Assembly (NCBI RefSeq): GCF_954871325.1
Contig: NC_088777.1
Location: 19,383,366 to 19,447,365 of the forward strand
Source of the DNA: Gordionus sp. m RMFG-2023
Lineage: Eukaryota > Nematomorpha > Gordioida > Chordodea > Parachordodidae
Direction of reading: 5' to 3'
Length of the DNA stretch: 64,000 nucleotides
Shown: positions 1-12,525 of the stretch, one piece after another
Numbering within the stretch: position 1 is the first letter of the stretch
Layout: every line of letters begins with the position of its first letter
The notes under the pieces: model-generated
Told to the model about the DNA's origin: nothing
The model's database searches: none
Seen by the model: the letters and a program-made list of their open reading frames with translations, nothing else
Made by a program: the position numbers and the translations under genes

Positions 1-3000
1 GTAAATAAAAGCTTGAGACAAAGAAATAAAAATTCCGCAAACGACAAAAAAATAATTCTAAACGGTCTAGATTTAATAGGTATTTTGTGACATCTAATAA
101 ATAAATAATAATAAATCTGTTCAAATTTTACAAGATATTTTTCTATTTCACATTGATATATTTTAATATTTTTATTTTTCATTCTTTTTTAGTGATTTTT
201 TGTATTTTACCAAATTTCCTTTTTGAGTCATAAAAAATTTCATACTCAAAGTCAAACGAAGAAAAAAAAATGATAGGCTAAATTCCAATTTTAAAATTTT
301 TTAAAATTATGGCTCAGATCGGCAAAGATTAATAATCTCATTCGGCTAATTTTTTTACTTCAAACTGTTGGATAAAATTTAAAACTATCGAAAACAAAAT
401 AGTCATAATATGGTTAGGTTGTTTTGTTAATTAGGAGAATGCGAGTGTTTAATTTATATTCGTTAAAATCGTTAAGAATCATGTTTAAAAATTGGCTAAA
501 TTATAAACTCGTTAATGGAATGAATATAAAATTAAATGATCTTCCTCCATAAAATATGATAAAAAATATCCCCCTTGTATAAGTTTTTGGTTTAAAAGTT
601 ATTTTAGTTTTCGTTTTTTTAAAGATCCCAGGAATATTATAATTTACTCCCATATATCGGTTTTAGCTTTATCACTTTTAAAGTTTAATTTCTGAATCTA
701 ATCGTAAATTTAAAAAAAAATGATAACTAAACAAATCGAGGGAGCTAAAGAACATATAGCTAAAATATAATATGCTTTTTGGTATGGAATGGTTTCAAAA
801 ATCATGATTTATGGGGATAAATATAATTTAAGACAAATAGAAAATGTATCTTAACACCAAAATATTTCCATTAATCCATTAAATATTTGTGTAATTTATT
901 TAATATATAAATTAAATAACTAAAAAGTTCATGACCAATTTATTTGAAATTTATAGGATAGGGATTTTACATACAGGAATTACTTTTCGGCAAATATCCA
1001 AATTTAAAAACACTTTAGATAAATATTTTTGATATCTTCCGACTTTAAATTATTTATATAAATGAGTTATTGTTTTTATTAATTTCAAAAATCTTCTTTT
1101 ACAGAAGTGTATTTTAGCACATATGTAATATACTTACGCTTTCAGACAATTCTATGAGATTACAGATTTATGAAAATTGCCGGTAAAATATATAAATATA
1201 ATAACGATTAATATATTTATTGATGGTTGATAGACAAACAATTATTCACATTAATATTTATTATATAAGTTGAATAACAAATTTATAATATCTAGTATGA
1301 ATTCGCGACAATGAAACCCCCTGAGAACCCCATATTGTAGATGGTGCAAACTTGCTAATTGAACAGCACATTTTAGATATTTAATAAGCTTCATTTTATA
1401 AAAATATTAAATTAATGTTAATATAAAATTTTTAAGTTATTTTAAAATGACGTGCATAGCTAGAAGATATTCGATTCAGAAATTAGATTTCTGCCTTTTA
1501 AATCTTTTTTTTTTAAATTTAATGTATTTTCAGTTAATTTTTAACAATGCAAATATATTATATTAATACTCATTTTCAATATATAATATTAATAAATCTT
1601 AATTTCTCGTTATGACGTCAATTAATATATTAACACACCAATTTTAGACAAATATTTTATAAAGTGATATATTTTTTAAATCTAAAAAAATATTATTATT
1701 TATTGGGTTATGTTAGTTGATAGGGAAGTGTTTATACGAGAAAGAAAAAAAACCTTTTGGAAGGTGCGGTAGCTATATTTAATATGAATATACTAATATG
1801 TATAATATTCTTCTAAAAAAATATATCTTTTTTATTTTATGTTAATACCATATACCTAACGTAACAATCAATTTGGATTCAGATTGGGAAGATCAATAAT
1901 GGGGACAATGTTCTAGGTGCGAAGGCTAAGGAGAGATTTAAAGAGAAATAGGCTATTTGGTGTCCGATCTGGAAAATACATAGAACATGGTACCAAGAGG
2001 ACGTTTAAGAGTGGTATTTGGGTTGAGACGGATTATCATAAGGAACATATATAATAGGAAAGAGATGTTATCTTTTTACAGATATCACTTTATTTGAGAA
2101 TGAAAAGAAGGAAGCCTAGGCAAGGATTTCTGGGGAGATACGGAGTAAAAATTGGTTGTGGGAGAAAGGTGTATAGATTATAACTGAATTTCATAAAGGA
2201 GTTTAAAGATGGAAAGGTCTAAAACAATTTTCGGTGGATGATAGATAGCAGAGTTGGCCTGTAGCGATACATTTTGCAAAAGCTACTGAGTTAAGCTAAG
2301 CTATTTGCTTAACAAATGTATGTTGCGGCATTTTGAAATAAGAGTATTTGTAACGAAATACATTTTTTACTTTTTAAAAAATCTCAATACTTTTTTTTCA
2401 AATTTCATACTTTATATTATAATTTAAATTTGCATAATTTGTATAAATTTTTAATAGGAAATATAGTTAATTATTTTTCAACTGTCTCACTTTATTTTAT
2501 AAATTCAACATGTAAGTTGAGGAAGTGGCTTCTAATCTAAAAAAATTATATGAAAATAAAGATACCATTATACATACACAACAAATGAAAAATATGAATA
2601 GTAAGAAACAATACCTAGTTCTAAACAAGACTTTTTATTTCCCAACAAATAGCTTAATATCGCTATTGGTCTTCGACTAGGCTGAGAAATTGTATACCAA
2701 CGACATGCTCTCTCTGTAACACGCATATCGACAATTTAAACTTTCACATATCTACGTTGCCGCTTTTTAAAAGGAAGAATACCTATAGTATGCCAAATTC
2801 GATTATCAATAAAATATTGAGAATAAATGTTTCTTCCTCACTGGAACGATCTGGTCTTACCTCCGACAATTAAACAAGACCCGAAGATCCTAATCTCTTA
2901 GAACCAAGGTATATCCGCTGCTTTGGATTATACTTGAATAGATCGTTCTGCCAAATCCTATCAACTCCATCATGAGAGAAAACCTAAAAACCAATAAATA

Positions 3001-3303
3001 TAGCCACTTAAACAATCTATTGTTTCCCGTAGTTTCTGACATTTGTATTCATTTGTACCTCATGCCCTAAACTTACAAAACAATAAAAAAAATACGTGTA
3101 ATCACAGGTGATCCAAGAAAGACCTGCCGACTAAACTTAAATATATTTGCTTTTTACTAGTGTTTTTAAATATTGTTTTATTTTTTATATATTTTATAGA
3201 CATATCAAAGTGGTGTTTACAAGAAATAATCCTTTTATTTTGATTGTTATTCAATTAGACCAAAATAGTGTATAAATAATATTAATTTGTAAAAATAAAG
3301 CAA
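1..3303. other. Gene-free AT-rich DNA
   Basis: No reading frame longer than about 60 codons and no recognisable exon is visible on either strand. Two stretches (about 1880-2280 and 2620-2960) are richer in G or C than their surroundings and look like decayed mobile DNA, but I cannot assign either to a family. Confidence 0.5.
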
Positions 3304-3306
3304 TTA

Positions 3307-3471
3307 GGCCGTGTCGGTTCGACTTAATTAAACAGTCTAAAAAGTAAAAGAAAAAATAGGAAAAATAGCAATGCCACCAAATACTTAAAGCAAACCAAAA
3401 ATGGTATCCTAATTCAAAAGCTGCTTAGCCTAGACTAAAGTGTCAAAATTAAGTCGAACCAGGACACAGCC
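3307..3471. mobile_element. Harbinger-type MITE
   Basis: A 165-bp non-coding element is flanked on both sides by TTA (3304-3306 and 3472-3474), the target duplication of PIF/Harbinger transposons. The ends are inverted repeats, beginning GGCCGTGTCGGTTCGACTTA on the left and GGCTGTGTCCTGGTTCGACT on the right (read on the minus strand). It would be mobilised in trans by a Harbinger transposase, which is not present in this window. Confidence 0.75.
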
Positions 3472-3474
3472 TTA

Positions 3475-4387
3475 CAACTTTTTATAACATAAATGGCTTC
3501 TTCGCTAGTTTGTAAAACCGATAAATTCATCTACTAAGGCTACCACTCATAACATTTTAATAAAGTATAATTAAGAAGGCTATAGAAAAGGTTTGCAATT
3601 GGCAGCTTCTTAGCCTGCTCGCCAGCCGGTATGGTCTCTCTTAAAAATAAACCGCCTATACAATGTTTAAAAATTAGATTGGTTTGTTTGAATCTTTCAT
3701 TATTTTTGTATATTTTTAATGTAATTTTTAATAAATATAAGCCTGTTCGGCTTATTTTGGCTAAAAAATATTTTTATTTATATACCCGTCTAATATAGAT
3801 ACTCTTCAAGAAAAAAATTAGAACAAGTATTCATTAGTATATATATATTAAATGAATATAAATTTTTTAATTATTTACTAATCAGAAAATAATGAAAGAA
3901 ATCGCCAGCCAGATTCTATTACAAATGTAAGTAAAAATCTTTTGGGTAATTCTTTTTATAATATAACAAATCATAATTACGTCAATTGATCAAATCTAAG
4001 GGTAAAACTAAAAAAAAAATTATTATTGTGAAAAATATCATGCTTAAAAGAATATGATCTTTTTAATGATATATAAACTACCTGGCAATGATCACAGTTA
4101 GTAATTTAATTTCATAACATTACAAATTAACAAATTTGGTCAGTGCCATAGACAAGAGTGGGAAATGGGGATTGTAACCCAATATGATTAGGTAAAATCA
4201 GGAGCAACACAGGAATTCGCTATGAGTGGGGGGAGGGTAAGAAGCATATTATAAATTTATAATGTGAAATTTAATCTTCTTGAATGAGTTAATTTTTTAA
4301 TGATAATCAGATCGCTGGGTGTTAACTCTCTATGTATATATGAAGGGCTAAACCAATCAATCTATTATCAGAAGGAGTACTTCTCAA
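3475..4387. other. Gene-free AT-rich DNA
   Basis: Nothing recognisable: no open reading frame of note, no inverted repeat with target duplication, and no RNA gene seen. Confidence 0.45.
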
Positions 4388-4539
4388 TAGTGTTGTTAAC
4401 GACTCAATTTGAAACAATTTTAAAAGCAGTTAACTCAATATTTCGTCCAGAAAAATATTACGCAAGCTTGATTTTTCTCAAATATTGAGTTAGCCTTTTA
4501 TATTTTAAATCATTCAAATCGAGCCAGTTAACAACATAA
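4388..4539. mobile_element. Short hAT-like MITE (AGTGTTGTTAA family), degraded
   Basis: The left end TAGTGTTGTTAACGACTCAA and a diverged right end (GTTAACAACATAA) form an inverted repeat around an internal AACTCAATATTT...AAATATTGAGTT hairpin. The same ends and internal motif recur in the better-preserved copy at 46545-46761. No clear target duplication remains here, so this copy is probably older. Confidence 0.5.
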
Positions 4540-4739
4540 TTTATCAGGTATGTTTTTATTCTCTAAGGAAGAAAATTTTCTATCATTGATAGAAGTACTA
4601 ATGGTTAGAGTTGCTAAATAATGTATTTGTAATTATGCAAAGCATCAGAATTTTTCGGAACAATCAAATACATTTAACCTTTTATACCATAGTTTGCATT
4701 CAGCTGGTAATGCATCGTGGGATACTTTAACATCCTCAC

Positions 4740-5354
4740 AATGAAAATCTTAAATATTATATAAATTTTTTATTTTATAATAATTTCATAATAATAAATT
4801 AATAAAAGAACTAAAATACATTTTATTTGATGCAATGTTTAAAAAAAATAAAAAATTTACACTATTTTTTGTTATACTATCTGCAACAAGAAAAGGATTT
4901 TAAAATTTCTAACGAATCATATTCCGCTAATATGGTCAAATAGCTCGATTTAGCCAATTTTTAAAAACGGTTTCAAGATTTTAAAAATTACTCAAGTTTA
5001 TTTATTTTGCCCATAGATGGCATAAAGATTCGGACTTCTATTGGCGAAATCTCAAGGCTAAGTTAACAATATGCTAAAATCTTGATTTAGCCATTTTTAA
5101 AAATCGGTTAAATAGAACTTTTTAACAACACTGCTTTCACCCATAAACAATGCAAATATTTTAAACAAATAAGATACACTTAATCATACGTGAAAGTTAG
5201 TTTGTCTTTTTTAAATGGAAAATATTGATATTTTTACTCCATTGGTTCAACAAGATAGATGGTAAATAAAAATCGATATAAATATCGGATCGGTATTGGA
5301 TCGGTTTTTAGTAATATGGGATGGGAGAAAGGTTTGAGGATCGCAACAGCCCTA
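4740..5354. mobile_element. Degraded repeat related to the element at 24632-25356
   Basis: The segment shares internal words with 24632-25356: a GCCCATAGATGGCA-like core, a stretch reading ATCGGATCGGTATTGGATCGG, and a right end near AACAGCCCTA. The left end is not clear and the coordinates are approximate. It is non-coding and probably an old hAT-type MITE. Confidence 0.4.
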
Positions 5355-5518
5355 TTAATCAAAAACCTTTTTCCCATTTGTATTATAGTATCCAAGAGGG
5401 GGATAAAGAGATTTTATTTATAGTATTAGCTGACCCTATATTAATAAATTGGAACGCTGGGCTTACTATGTGAGTCAAGGTAGACAATATTCTTCTTTTG
5501 ACTCAACAATGACATATA

Positions 5519-7128
5519 CACTACCGGCCATAAATGATTGCCCACCCTGCATTTTCTTAGACATTTTTCTTAAAATAAGACAAATAACACAAATTATGAG
5601 GTTTACAAATTTATTTATAACTTTACATATTATTGCATAAAATTACAAAAAATAAAAGACATAGCAATTAAGATCAAATTTTGGTCTCATCAATATGACC
5701 ACCTTTATTCTTAATAATTGCTGCAAAATTTTTTGGTAATCTTTCGATGAGATTTTTTAAATATTCGGAAGTGATATTGTTCCATTCTCTCTGCAATACT
5801 TCCCAAAGGTGCGAATGAGAGGTTAGTGGGCTTTTTCGCGCTTGTCGATCAAGGTGATCCTATAAAAGTTCGATTGGATTGAGATCGGGAGACTGGGATG
5901 GCCAAGTCATCAACTCGAGAATATCGTGTTGTTGTAGATTTTGTAAATAATCTTTGCATAGCCTGGATGTACGCTTTGGGTCATTATCTTGTGAAATAAA
6001 AAGTTATTCCCGATCAAACACTTTCCTGATGAAATCACATGGTCCTCAAGGATTTGTCGGTATCCCTCCTTGTTAAGGATTCCTTTAATTTTGACAATGT
6101 CGGCGGTTGCCCCGGCACCAAAGCATCCCCACACCATAACAGGCCCTCCCCCGAGTTTGACTGTAGGAATTATGCAGTGATCGCTCATTCGCTCTCCAGC
6201 TGAGCGGCGGATATATTGCCTTATTTTAGAACCAAAGATTTCGAATTTTGACTCATCACTCCATAAGACGTGGTACCAGTTGGCAGATGTCCAAAATTGA
6301 TGTTTTCGTGCCCAGTATAATCGCTTGAGTTTATTTTTTTGCTCAAGAGTGGTTTTTTGACCGCTACCCTACCATAAAGTTCAAAGATCCTAAGGCGCCT
6401 TTTCACAGTTGTGACACTTATCGGGTTTTCCGGAGTCAGATTAATCTCCGCAGCTATCTCTGAGGCGACAAGGCGTCGTTTGCCTTTACTGATCCTTGCT
6501 ATATACCTATCATCGCTTAAAGTCGTTTTTTGGGGTCTTCCAGGCCTCTTTGGATTCGATATTGTATTACTGTTACGTAATCTTTTAAGTATACCATCGA
6601 CTTTTCGTCGAGCTAGGGTTAATTCTCGGGCAATTCGGCGATTACTTTTACCACTTATGTGTAAATTAATTATTTTGTATTTAGTTGGAATAGAAATTTC
6701 TTTTCTTTTAATCATTTTGGTCGAATGTTCGTTAAAATATTTATAAAGACTGTAAGTTTCTTTAAACAATGATTTAAAAAAAAAAAAATCTAGGAATTTT
6801 TTTTAAAATAATTAAAAAAGGTATTAATAAGCAGATTAGAATGTGATTAATAACTTTCTTCCAAAAAATAATAGGCAACTTAAAATTGTTGCTGAAAAAA
6901 ACTAATGAACCCTATTTTACCAAATTGGTCATTTTTGACATGTTATTTTCAAAGGCTAAAATTTCATAGAAAGATTTATAGAAATTCCGAGTTTTTTATT
7001 TCTAAACATGTATAGACATCTTAAATTAAATAATCAATTCGCTTTTACCCAAATAAGTTAAAAAGTTTTAAGTTATTAATTTTTTTATGTAAAAATACAG
7101 GTTGGGCAGTCATTTCTGGCCGGTAGTG
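5519..7128 (-). mobile_element. Tc1-type DNA transposon, broken
   Basis: A 1,610-bp element is flanked by TA on both sides (5517-5518 and 7129-7130). Its ~31-bp inverted repeats begin CACTACCGGCCATAAATGAT on the left and CACTACCGGCCAGAAATGAC on the right (minus strand). Size, TA target and transposase are all typical of the Tc1 branch of Tc1/mariner. The ends are well matched, so the insertion is moderately young, but the transposase frame is broken and the copy would depend on a helper. Confidence 0.9.
5670..6715 (-). pseudogene. Tc1 transposase, frameshifted
   Basis: Cut-and-paste transposase gene of the surrounding Tc1 element. The first block, from the ATG at 6715, has an N-terminal helix-turn-helix pair (KYKIINLHISGKSNRRIA) and a GRPQKTT linker, the paired-like DNA-binding region. 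A second frame (about 6350-5990) carries the catalytic core, with WSDESKF as the first Asp motif and GGGPVMVWGCFG in the middle. A third frame below about 5990 carries the end of the DDE domain ([12 protein letters not shown]). At least two frameshifts and a stop near 5865 break it. An intact Tc1 transposase is about 340 residues in one frame. The open stretch at 6411-6746 on the plus strand is only its complement. Confidence 0.85.
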
Positions 7129-7739
7129 TACATGAAATTCGTCATCTGTCCTAATTTTCTTAAGTTCCAATAATTCAGTTATTCTCATAGTTTCAATCAA
7201 ATCGATGTAATTTTTTGGAAATATTTTACTTTCGATTTACAGTTAAAAAGTTTCAAATGATTCGTGGGAAATTTTAAAATGGTAGTTAAATATGACGCCA
7301 GGAAAAATTTGAAATCGATATTAATCTATAGAAGAAAATAATAGTGTATTTATTGAATGTGATAAATAAATGTAAATTGGAATATAGATGCGATATGAAA
7401 TAGAAACGATTATTATAAAATATAAATTGATAATCATAAAAATATTTTTGAAAAATATTTTGTCGGTATCAGAATTACTTGGAGTGAATAGAGAGGGGGG
7501 GGTGTATAGGCGCGGTAAAATTTTGTTATCATAGTACTTCTATATTTACATCCAGACGAAATTAAATTTTTTCTTAAATTAATAAAATTTCACCACTCTT
7601 AGATTTTCTATAAAATCATCTCAGAAATTTCTTCTTCTAAAAAAAACCCTAAAAATCTAATAATAATTAATACTAGGCATATTCCTATTATTTAAATATA
7701 AAAATCACTATTCATAATAGGTTAAGAAAAGTCAGGACA

Positions 7740-7960
7740 CAATTTAAACATTAATAACGTTTACAAAATAAATGCTTTCAGTGGCTTTTTAATCGTAAGG
7801 TTGCCAAAATTTTATTGCTAATCATTTTTTACTTTATACTGATTTACTATATTGATTAAAGCACTTATAGGCACTAATAGAACACATGACATCGATCTAG
7901 TAATTAGTGTTTCCAATTGTTCAGCCAACCTTAACAGAGATGATATAAAGATATTGTATA
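7740..7960. repeat. Dispersed repeat, copy also near 20790-20980
   Basis: A ~200-bp stretch including GGTTGCCAAAATTTTATTGC and TGTTCAGCC is matched in the same orientation, with moderate divergence, at about 20790-20980 inside the foldback MULE. It is non-coding and its family is unknown. Confidence 0.5.
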
Positions 7961-8491
7961 ATTTAAAAAAGGAAAATAAAAGTGACTATTTATAAGAATT
8001 CATAGTCAAGACCTGACCGAAGGTTTGTGAAATAAGATTTTGAGGGTGAATTACCCAAAAAAATATCATATCCCTTCTTCCTTGGATAAATCCTGGATAC
8101 GCCACTGAATTTGGTAATTATTTTTTATTTTTTATATATAGTTATGGCTGTTGATATACACTTGATGGCTAGACTAGATAAGCAAATATTTACATTAGAT
8201 ATGTCAAAGAGATAGTTCAGTTGAAACTCTTTTATATTTTGGATGACCTGGTTTCGAAGTCACTAACCAATACACTTATATAACCTTGCAACAAAATTCG
8301 ATTAAAGAGACATGTGTGACACAGTCCCAAATAGCGCAAATGTTATGAAATCTTTTCTGGGTTGCAGGAACGGCTTGGGCTAAACATGCAATGACAATTT
8401 ATATGTAATTTATGCCAATAATAAGCAAAATTTAAGCCAAAAAAAGTTTACTTGGAAACATACTGTTTTTTTCAGCCTCTTGTTATTCACC

Positions 8492-8570
8492 ATAAATTTA
8501 GGGAAACACAGGATAAATTAGACTAAAGACAAATAAATTTAGGGAAACAGGATAAATTAGGATTGAAGAC
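8492..8570 (+). repeat. Two-copy tandem duplication, ~40 bp unit
   Basis: The words ATAAATTTAGGGAAACA and GGATAAATTAG occur twice in a row with small differences, which points to a simple local duplication. Confidence 0.7.
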
Positions 8571-9069
8571 AACAAATAAAGACGCCTTGAGTTTTACAAG
8601 ATGTAGTTTGGCTCCCATATTAAAACAATAGAAGCGGTAAGATATATTTCTGGCAATAATACCCTGTATAGAAAATTTGGAAAATGGGGATGTTATTAAA
8701 AGGTTGAAAATATTTCATTAGTTTATTTGTTTTTTAATTGTTATCTTTGTGGTCCATTGTTAGGTTAGTTAGCATCTTCCAAAATCTTATTTATTTCTTT
8801 CTTTTGATATTTTAAAAGCATTAACTGTTGATGAAACTCTAGTTTTATCAGAATTATAATGTTAATTCTTTTTTTTCTTATTTGTTTAGAAATAGCATTG
8901 ACTTAATAATCCTATGTATGCGAAAAATCATTTTTCGCAATAAAACGTATTAAAACATAAATGTTCAACAATTTGTCAAGAACGATGAATGTACTATCAC
9001 TTATGAGCATTATATTTTTATTATTATATTATTTTTGTATGGATTCTATTTATTGATGAATATGTCATA

Positions 9070-9366
9070 TTGAGATATGGCATCCATGGGGATTCTGTAT
9101 CTCTCAAATTTATATCATTTACTGAGGTTTTTAAAATTGAAAAATTACCTGAAACACATCATTTATATGAAAAATCCGTATAAAATGGAGATTTGAATTA
9201 AATGTATTTCTGCAACAATTTTAGCCAAAATTGTATGAAATTCCCAGAGGTATTCTGTACATGTTGAAATGCATTTCTGGTGAAATCCGATTTCTAAAAT
9301 TTTAAAATTATAATAAATGATATAAATTTGAGAGATTAAGAAATCCCCATGGATTTCATAACTCAA
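9070..9366. mobile_element. Hairpin MITE with TA target repeats
   Basis: A 297-bp near-palindrome flanked by TA. The left arm has TTGAGATATGGCATCC...GGGGATT...ATCTCTCAAATTTATATCATTTA and the right arm is its diverged inverse complement. The structure is that of a mariner-type MITE and would fold into a long hairpin if transcribed. The minus-strand open frame across it is an accident of the palindrome. Confidence 0.7.
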
Positions 9367-9872
9367 TACGTATATTCGTATGTCTTGTAGATGTCATGAG
9401 TGAGCTTATTTTACCTGCAAATAAAATAAAAAGATTGTTTTGTGATTAATACATTTTTTCAAAATATTTTTAAATAAATTTATATTGCAGTTTAACTTTA
9501 TATTTTAGACCAAGGTTTTTTATATTTCTGCACTCAAAAAATTTATATAACTCTATCGAAAAATACGAAATTAGAAATTGTGGCCAAAACTTTTTAAAGA
9601 AATTTTCAAAACTTTAATATTAGGTTTCCTTGAAGTTATAACGTTTTGAAACAAGTTCTTTGTTATAAAAGGATTAGAAAAGGAAAAAAATAATATAAGG
9701 AAATAGTGTTTATATATATATAGTTGAAACAAAAAAAAAATTAGTATAGAGCCCGTAAACTGAAAGGTCTAGTGGAGCCCCTAATTTAAGTCAATATTTT
9801 TAATACGATTTAATTAACTAAATTTAATGAAAATACTTTATATATTAGTAAAAAAATATCAAATTTCATTAG

Positions 9873-9914
9873 CAGTGACGTAGCCAAAATTTGTCCAAAA
9901 ATTGAGGGGGGGGG
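9873..9914 (+). mobile_element. Terminus of a hAT-like element with G-run
   Basis: CAGTGACGTAGCCAAAATTT followed within 20 bp by a run of about ten G is a pattern I associate with the ends of some hAT transposons. A similar motif in inverse orientation (GACTACGTCAC) lies near 25485. I cannot show that the two belong to one element. Confidence 0.4.
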
Positions 9915-10229
9915 AGTAAATTTTTGAGAGAGGCTTCATCCCAAAATTCCTATTTGCCCGGCCATCGACTCGGCCCCTTCCATGATTATCTTCTCTTAGT
10001 TATTTTTATTTTGCTTTTTAAAATATGTAAAATTTATTATCTCCTTTAAAGTTGACTGAACAATTTTGAGAGCACTAAATCTAAAATATATGCCAATGTT
10101 AGGTATTTTATTTGCCTATATGTTTTTTCCTCGGTATAGTAGGCAGTATAAATGAAAAAATAATTCTTAATAAAACTTTGGCCAATCTTAGGGCTAAAAA
10201 GCGACGAAAGCCTTTTTTTAAAATTTTAT

Positions 10230-11000
10230 CAATATTTAGTGCAAAATTGTATATTATTTTAATCCATTTGGAGAAAAAAGTTATAAGTAAAATAAGAAAA
10301 AATTGCCAAAATTTACGTCACGTTATAATGAAAAATATATAAGAACTAAATTTCAGGCTTGCGCTGATATTTAATGTCTGATTAGTATTTATTAATTCCT
10401 CAATCAACTTCGAAAACCATTAAAATGACACCGTTTTATAAATAAAATGAAAACTAGATGTCACAATTTAAGCGTAAAGTAAGCCGAGCTTATGGAAACA
10501 ATAATTCTGAAACTTATAATACCAAATTATCAAGTAGTGCATGTTTGGTAGATTTTTAAAGGGGAAAAAATTATCGAGCAAGAAAATAATTGTCAAAATT
10601 AGCATCATGTCGGAACGAAGAATATAGAAGTTCTAAATATATGGTTTGCGTCAATATTAAATAAGATCTTATTTATTACTTCTTAAATCAACTGATAGCC
10701 ACAAAAAAATGTAACCGAATCACAAATCAAATAAAAACTATAATATCACGACTTAAGGGTAAAGTCAACCAAACTCTGGAAGCATTAACTCTGACCTAGC
10801 GCCGTATTCTATGCATTTTAATTATTCAATCCGCTTGGAGGATAGTTTTAAAAATCCCATTAGGCAGAAAAATATTTTATAAGATTGGCATAATGATAGA
10901 AGGAAAATTATAGACGTAATGATTATCTGGGTGAATCAATATATAATGCTCGATTATATTTACATCAATTATATTTTCCAGTCGCTAAAACAAAAACCAG
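10230..11000 (+). repeat. Diverged tandem repeats, ~300-bp unit
   Basis: At least two diverged units follow each other, marked by AAATTGCCAAAATTTACGTCA then AATTGTCAAAATTAGCATCA, and by GCGTAAAGTAAGCCGAGCT then GGGTAAAGTCAACCAAACTC. Inverse-oriented relatives lie at about 20390-20780, and same-strand relatives at about 23830-24010. No coding capacity is seen. Confidence 0.55.
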
Positions 11001-11516
11001 TTATATGCAAAATAAAATAACGGCATGGTCTTAGATATTGAATTTTGCGATTCAAAAATTAGTCTAAATAAGAGAATTTAAAAAAGATCTTCAAAGATTG
11101 TTGGAAGATTTTCTGCACAAAATTTTGAGCAAAATAACTGAAGATCAAAAAATTGAAGATTTTTTGTAAATTTCAAAATCTATTTTTTTAAAATTTGTCA
11201 TTTCTTTATAAAGGAGTAATTATGCATAAAAATCACGAAAAAAAATATTTTAAATTTTAGGAAAAATTTGATCAAAAATCCTGTTCGAGCTTTCTCAAAA
11301 AAATCCATATCATTTCAAAATATCATTATCTAAATAAATATCTGAAGATTTTGTTTCTTCTTCCCCAATTCAAAATATTTTTGAATCTTATGACTCCATG
11401 ATCTTTCTATAGCTAATATTTTTTATTTTACTGTTTATATTTACTAGATAGTAAAATAGTCTAAATTTTAACAAATTTTGAATCGAGTTATATTTTCAAA
11501 AATTTATGTGAATCTG

Positions 11517-12059
11517 AGGCCAGAGCCAGGAATTTCCAGCTGGAGAGAGGGGTGGTGGTAACTATTTACTTGAGGGGGGGGGGGCAATATTTTTGAAATA
11601 AACAAATAGATAGGCACTCACAGAAATTTTTCGCTATTTTTATTAAAAATTTATAAACGGCGATTTTTATTTTTAAATTTTCATATAAATTAATTAAAAG
11701 CTAAATTCTGTATTATTTTTTTTCCTTGTCAATCTTTCATCGATTCTCGAGTGCTCGATAGAACTCTCTTTAGAGAGAATGAGGTCTCACATAAAGCCGT
11801 TGAAAATGATGATAGCTGCTGAGTAGCATTTATACAATTCATTAAATGCAAGATGCTATATTTCATGATGTAACGTTTCCATATTTAAGTTTGATAATGA
11901 TTTTAATGCGATAATTTTATCAGGGTCAAAGGTGGGTGGGGGAGGGAGCAATTTATTAAAACATGATAGAAGATTATAATTATCTTGTGTAAATGTAGCT
12001 AAAAAAAGGTCTACAAAGTAATCAATAATTTTATAATAATTATTTTTAAAGAACTCCAA
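11517..12059 (-). pseudogene. hAT transposase C-terminal remnant
   Basis: On the minus strand, 11850-11740 encodes a peptide like the conserved hAT dimerisation region (STALCETSFSLKRV followed by LSSTRESM), ending in a stop. Just upstream, 12059-11856 is open in a neighbouring frame and reads like the preceding hAT segment (KLLPPPPTFDPDK). The remnant adjoins a G-run (11574-11584) and a GAGCCAGGAATTTCC terminus-like motif at 11523. The rest of the transposase is missing or unrecognisable. Confidence 0.6.
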
Positions 12060-12525
12060 TTGAAGACCTCTTCTCAGTCAAATTGCAATTTGGTATCAAA
12101 TTCTTTAAGATTTGTAGGCGTTTTACGTACCCTTGATGATTTTTGAGGGATGAGCCTTAATTTTTATCAAATCAAAAATAATTATCACTTCTTTTATTTT
12201 TTTAAATCAATACAATTTTTAGCATTTACTAAGTACCTACGGACTGTAGATATTTATTTAGTGGATATATTGTTATCAATATACCTCATAATGGCCACTA
12301 CAATGTTATATTAACGCATTGCCAGACTTAAAAATCATAAGTGGAAATCTGAGTCAAGAGTTCTATTAGAAATGTAAAATAATACTTCACCAATAGCCTC
12401 AAAATTCTTATAAATGATGTGAAATGTTTCTAAATGACCAGTCTACCTCTGGTCTAAAAGTCTCTTAAGAGTATGGCTTGTATATTTACAAGATGTGTTA
12501 AAACGGGTTCCATGTCAATTCAGCG

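Larger units (their letters stand above)
7131..9069. other. Gene-free DNA with old repeats
   Basis: No gene is recognised. A G-run lies at about 7495-7502, and a sequence resembling a hAT terminus (minus-strand CAGTGGCGTATCCAGGATTT) lies at about 8085-8105. The repeat at 7740-7960 and the local duplication at 8492-8570 are listed separately. Confidence 0.45.

Noticed and set aside
1880-2960. G- or C-richer patches as possible transposase genes
   Set aside because: Several stops in all frames and no motif I could name.
4300-4488. Plus-strand open frame of 62 codons
   Set aside because: Runs through the MITE at 4388-4539; no similarity.
6411-6746. Plus-strand open frame of 111 codons
   Set aside because: Complement of the Tc1 transposase DNA-binding region on the minus strand.
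9163-9366. Minus-strand open frame of 67 codons
   Set aside because: Covers one arm of the hairpin MITE at 9070-9366.
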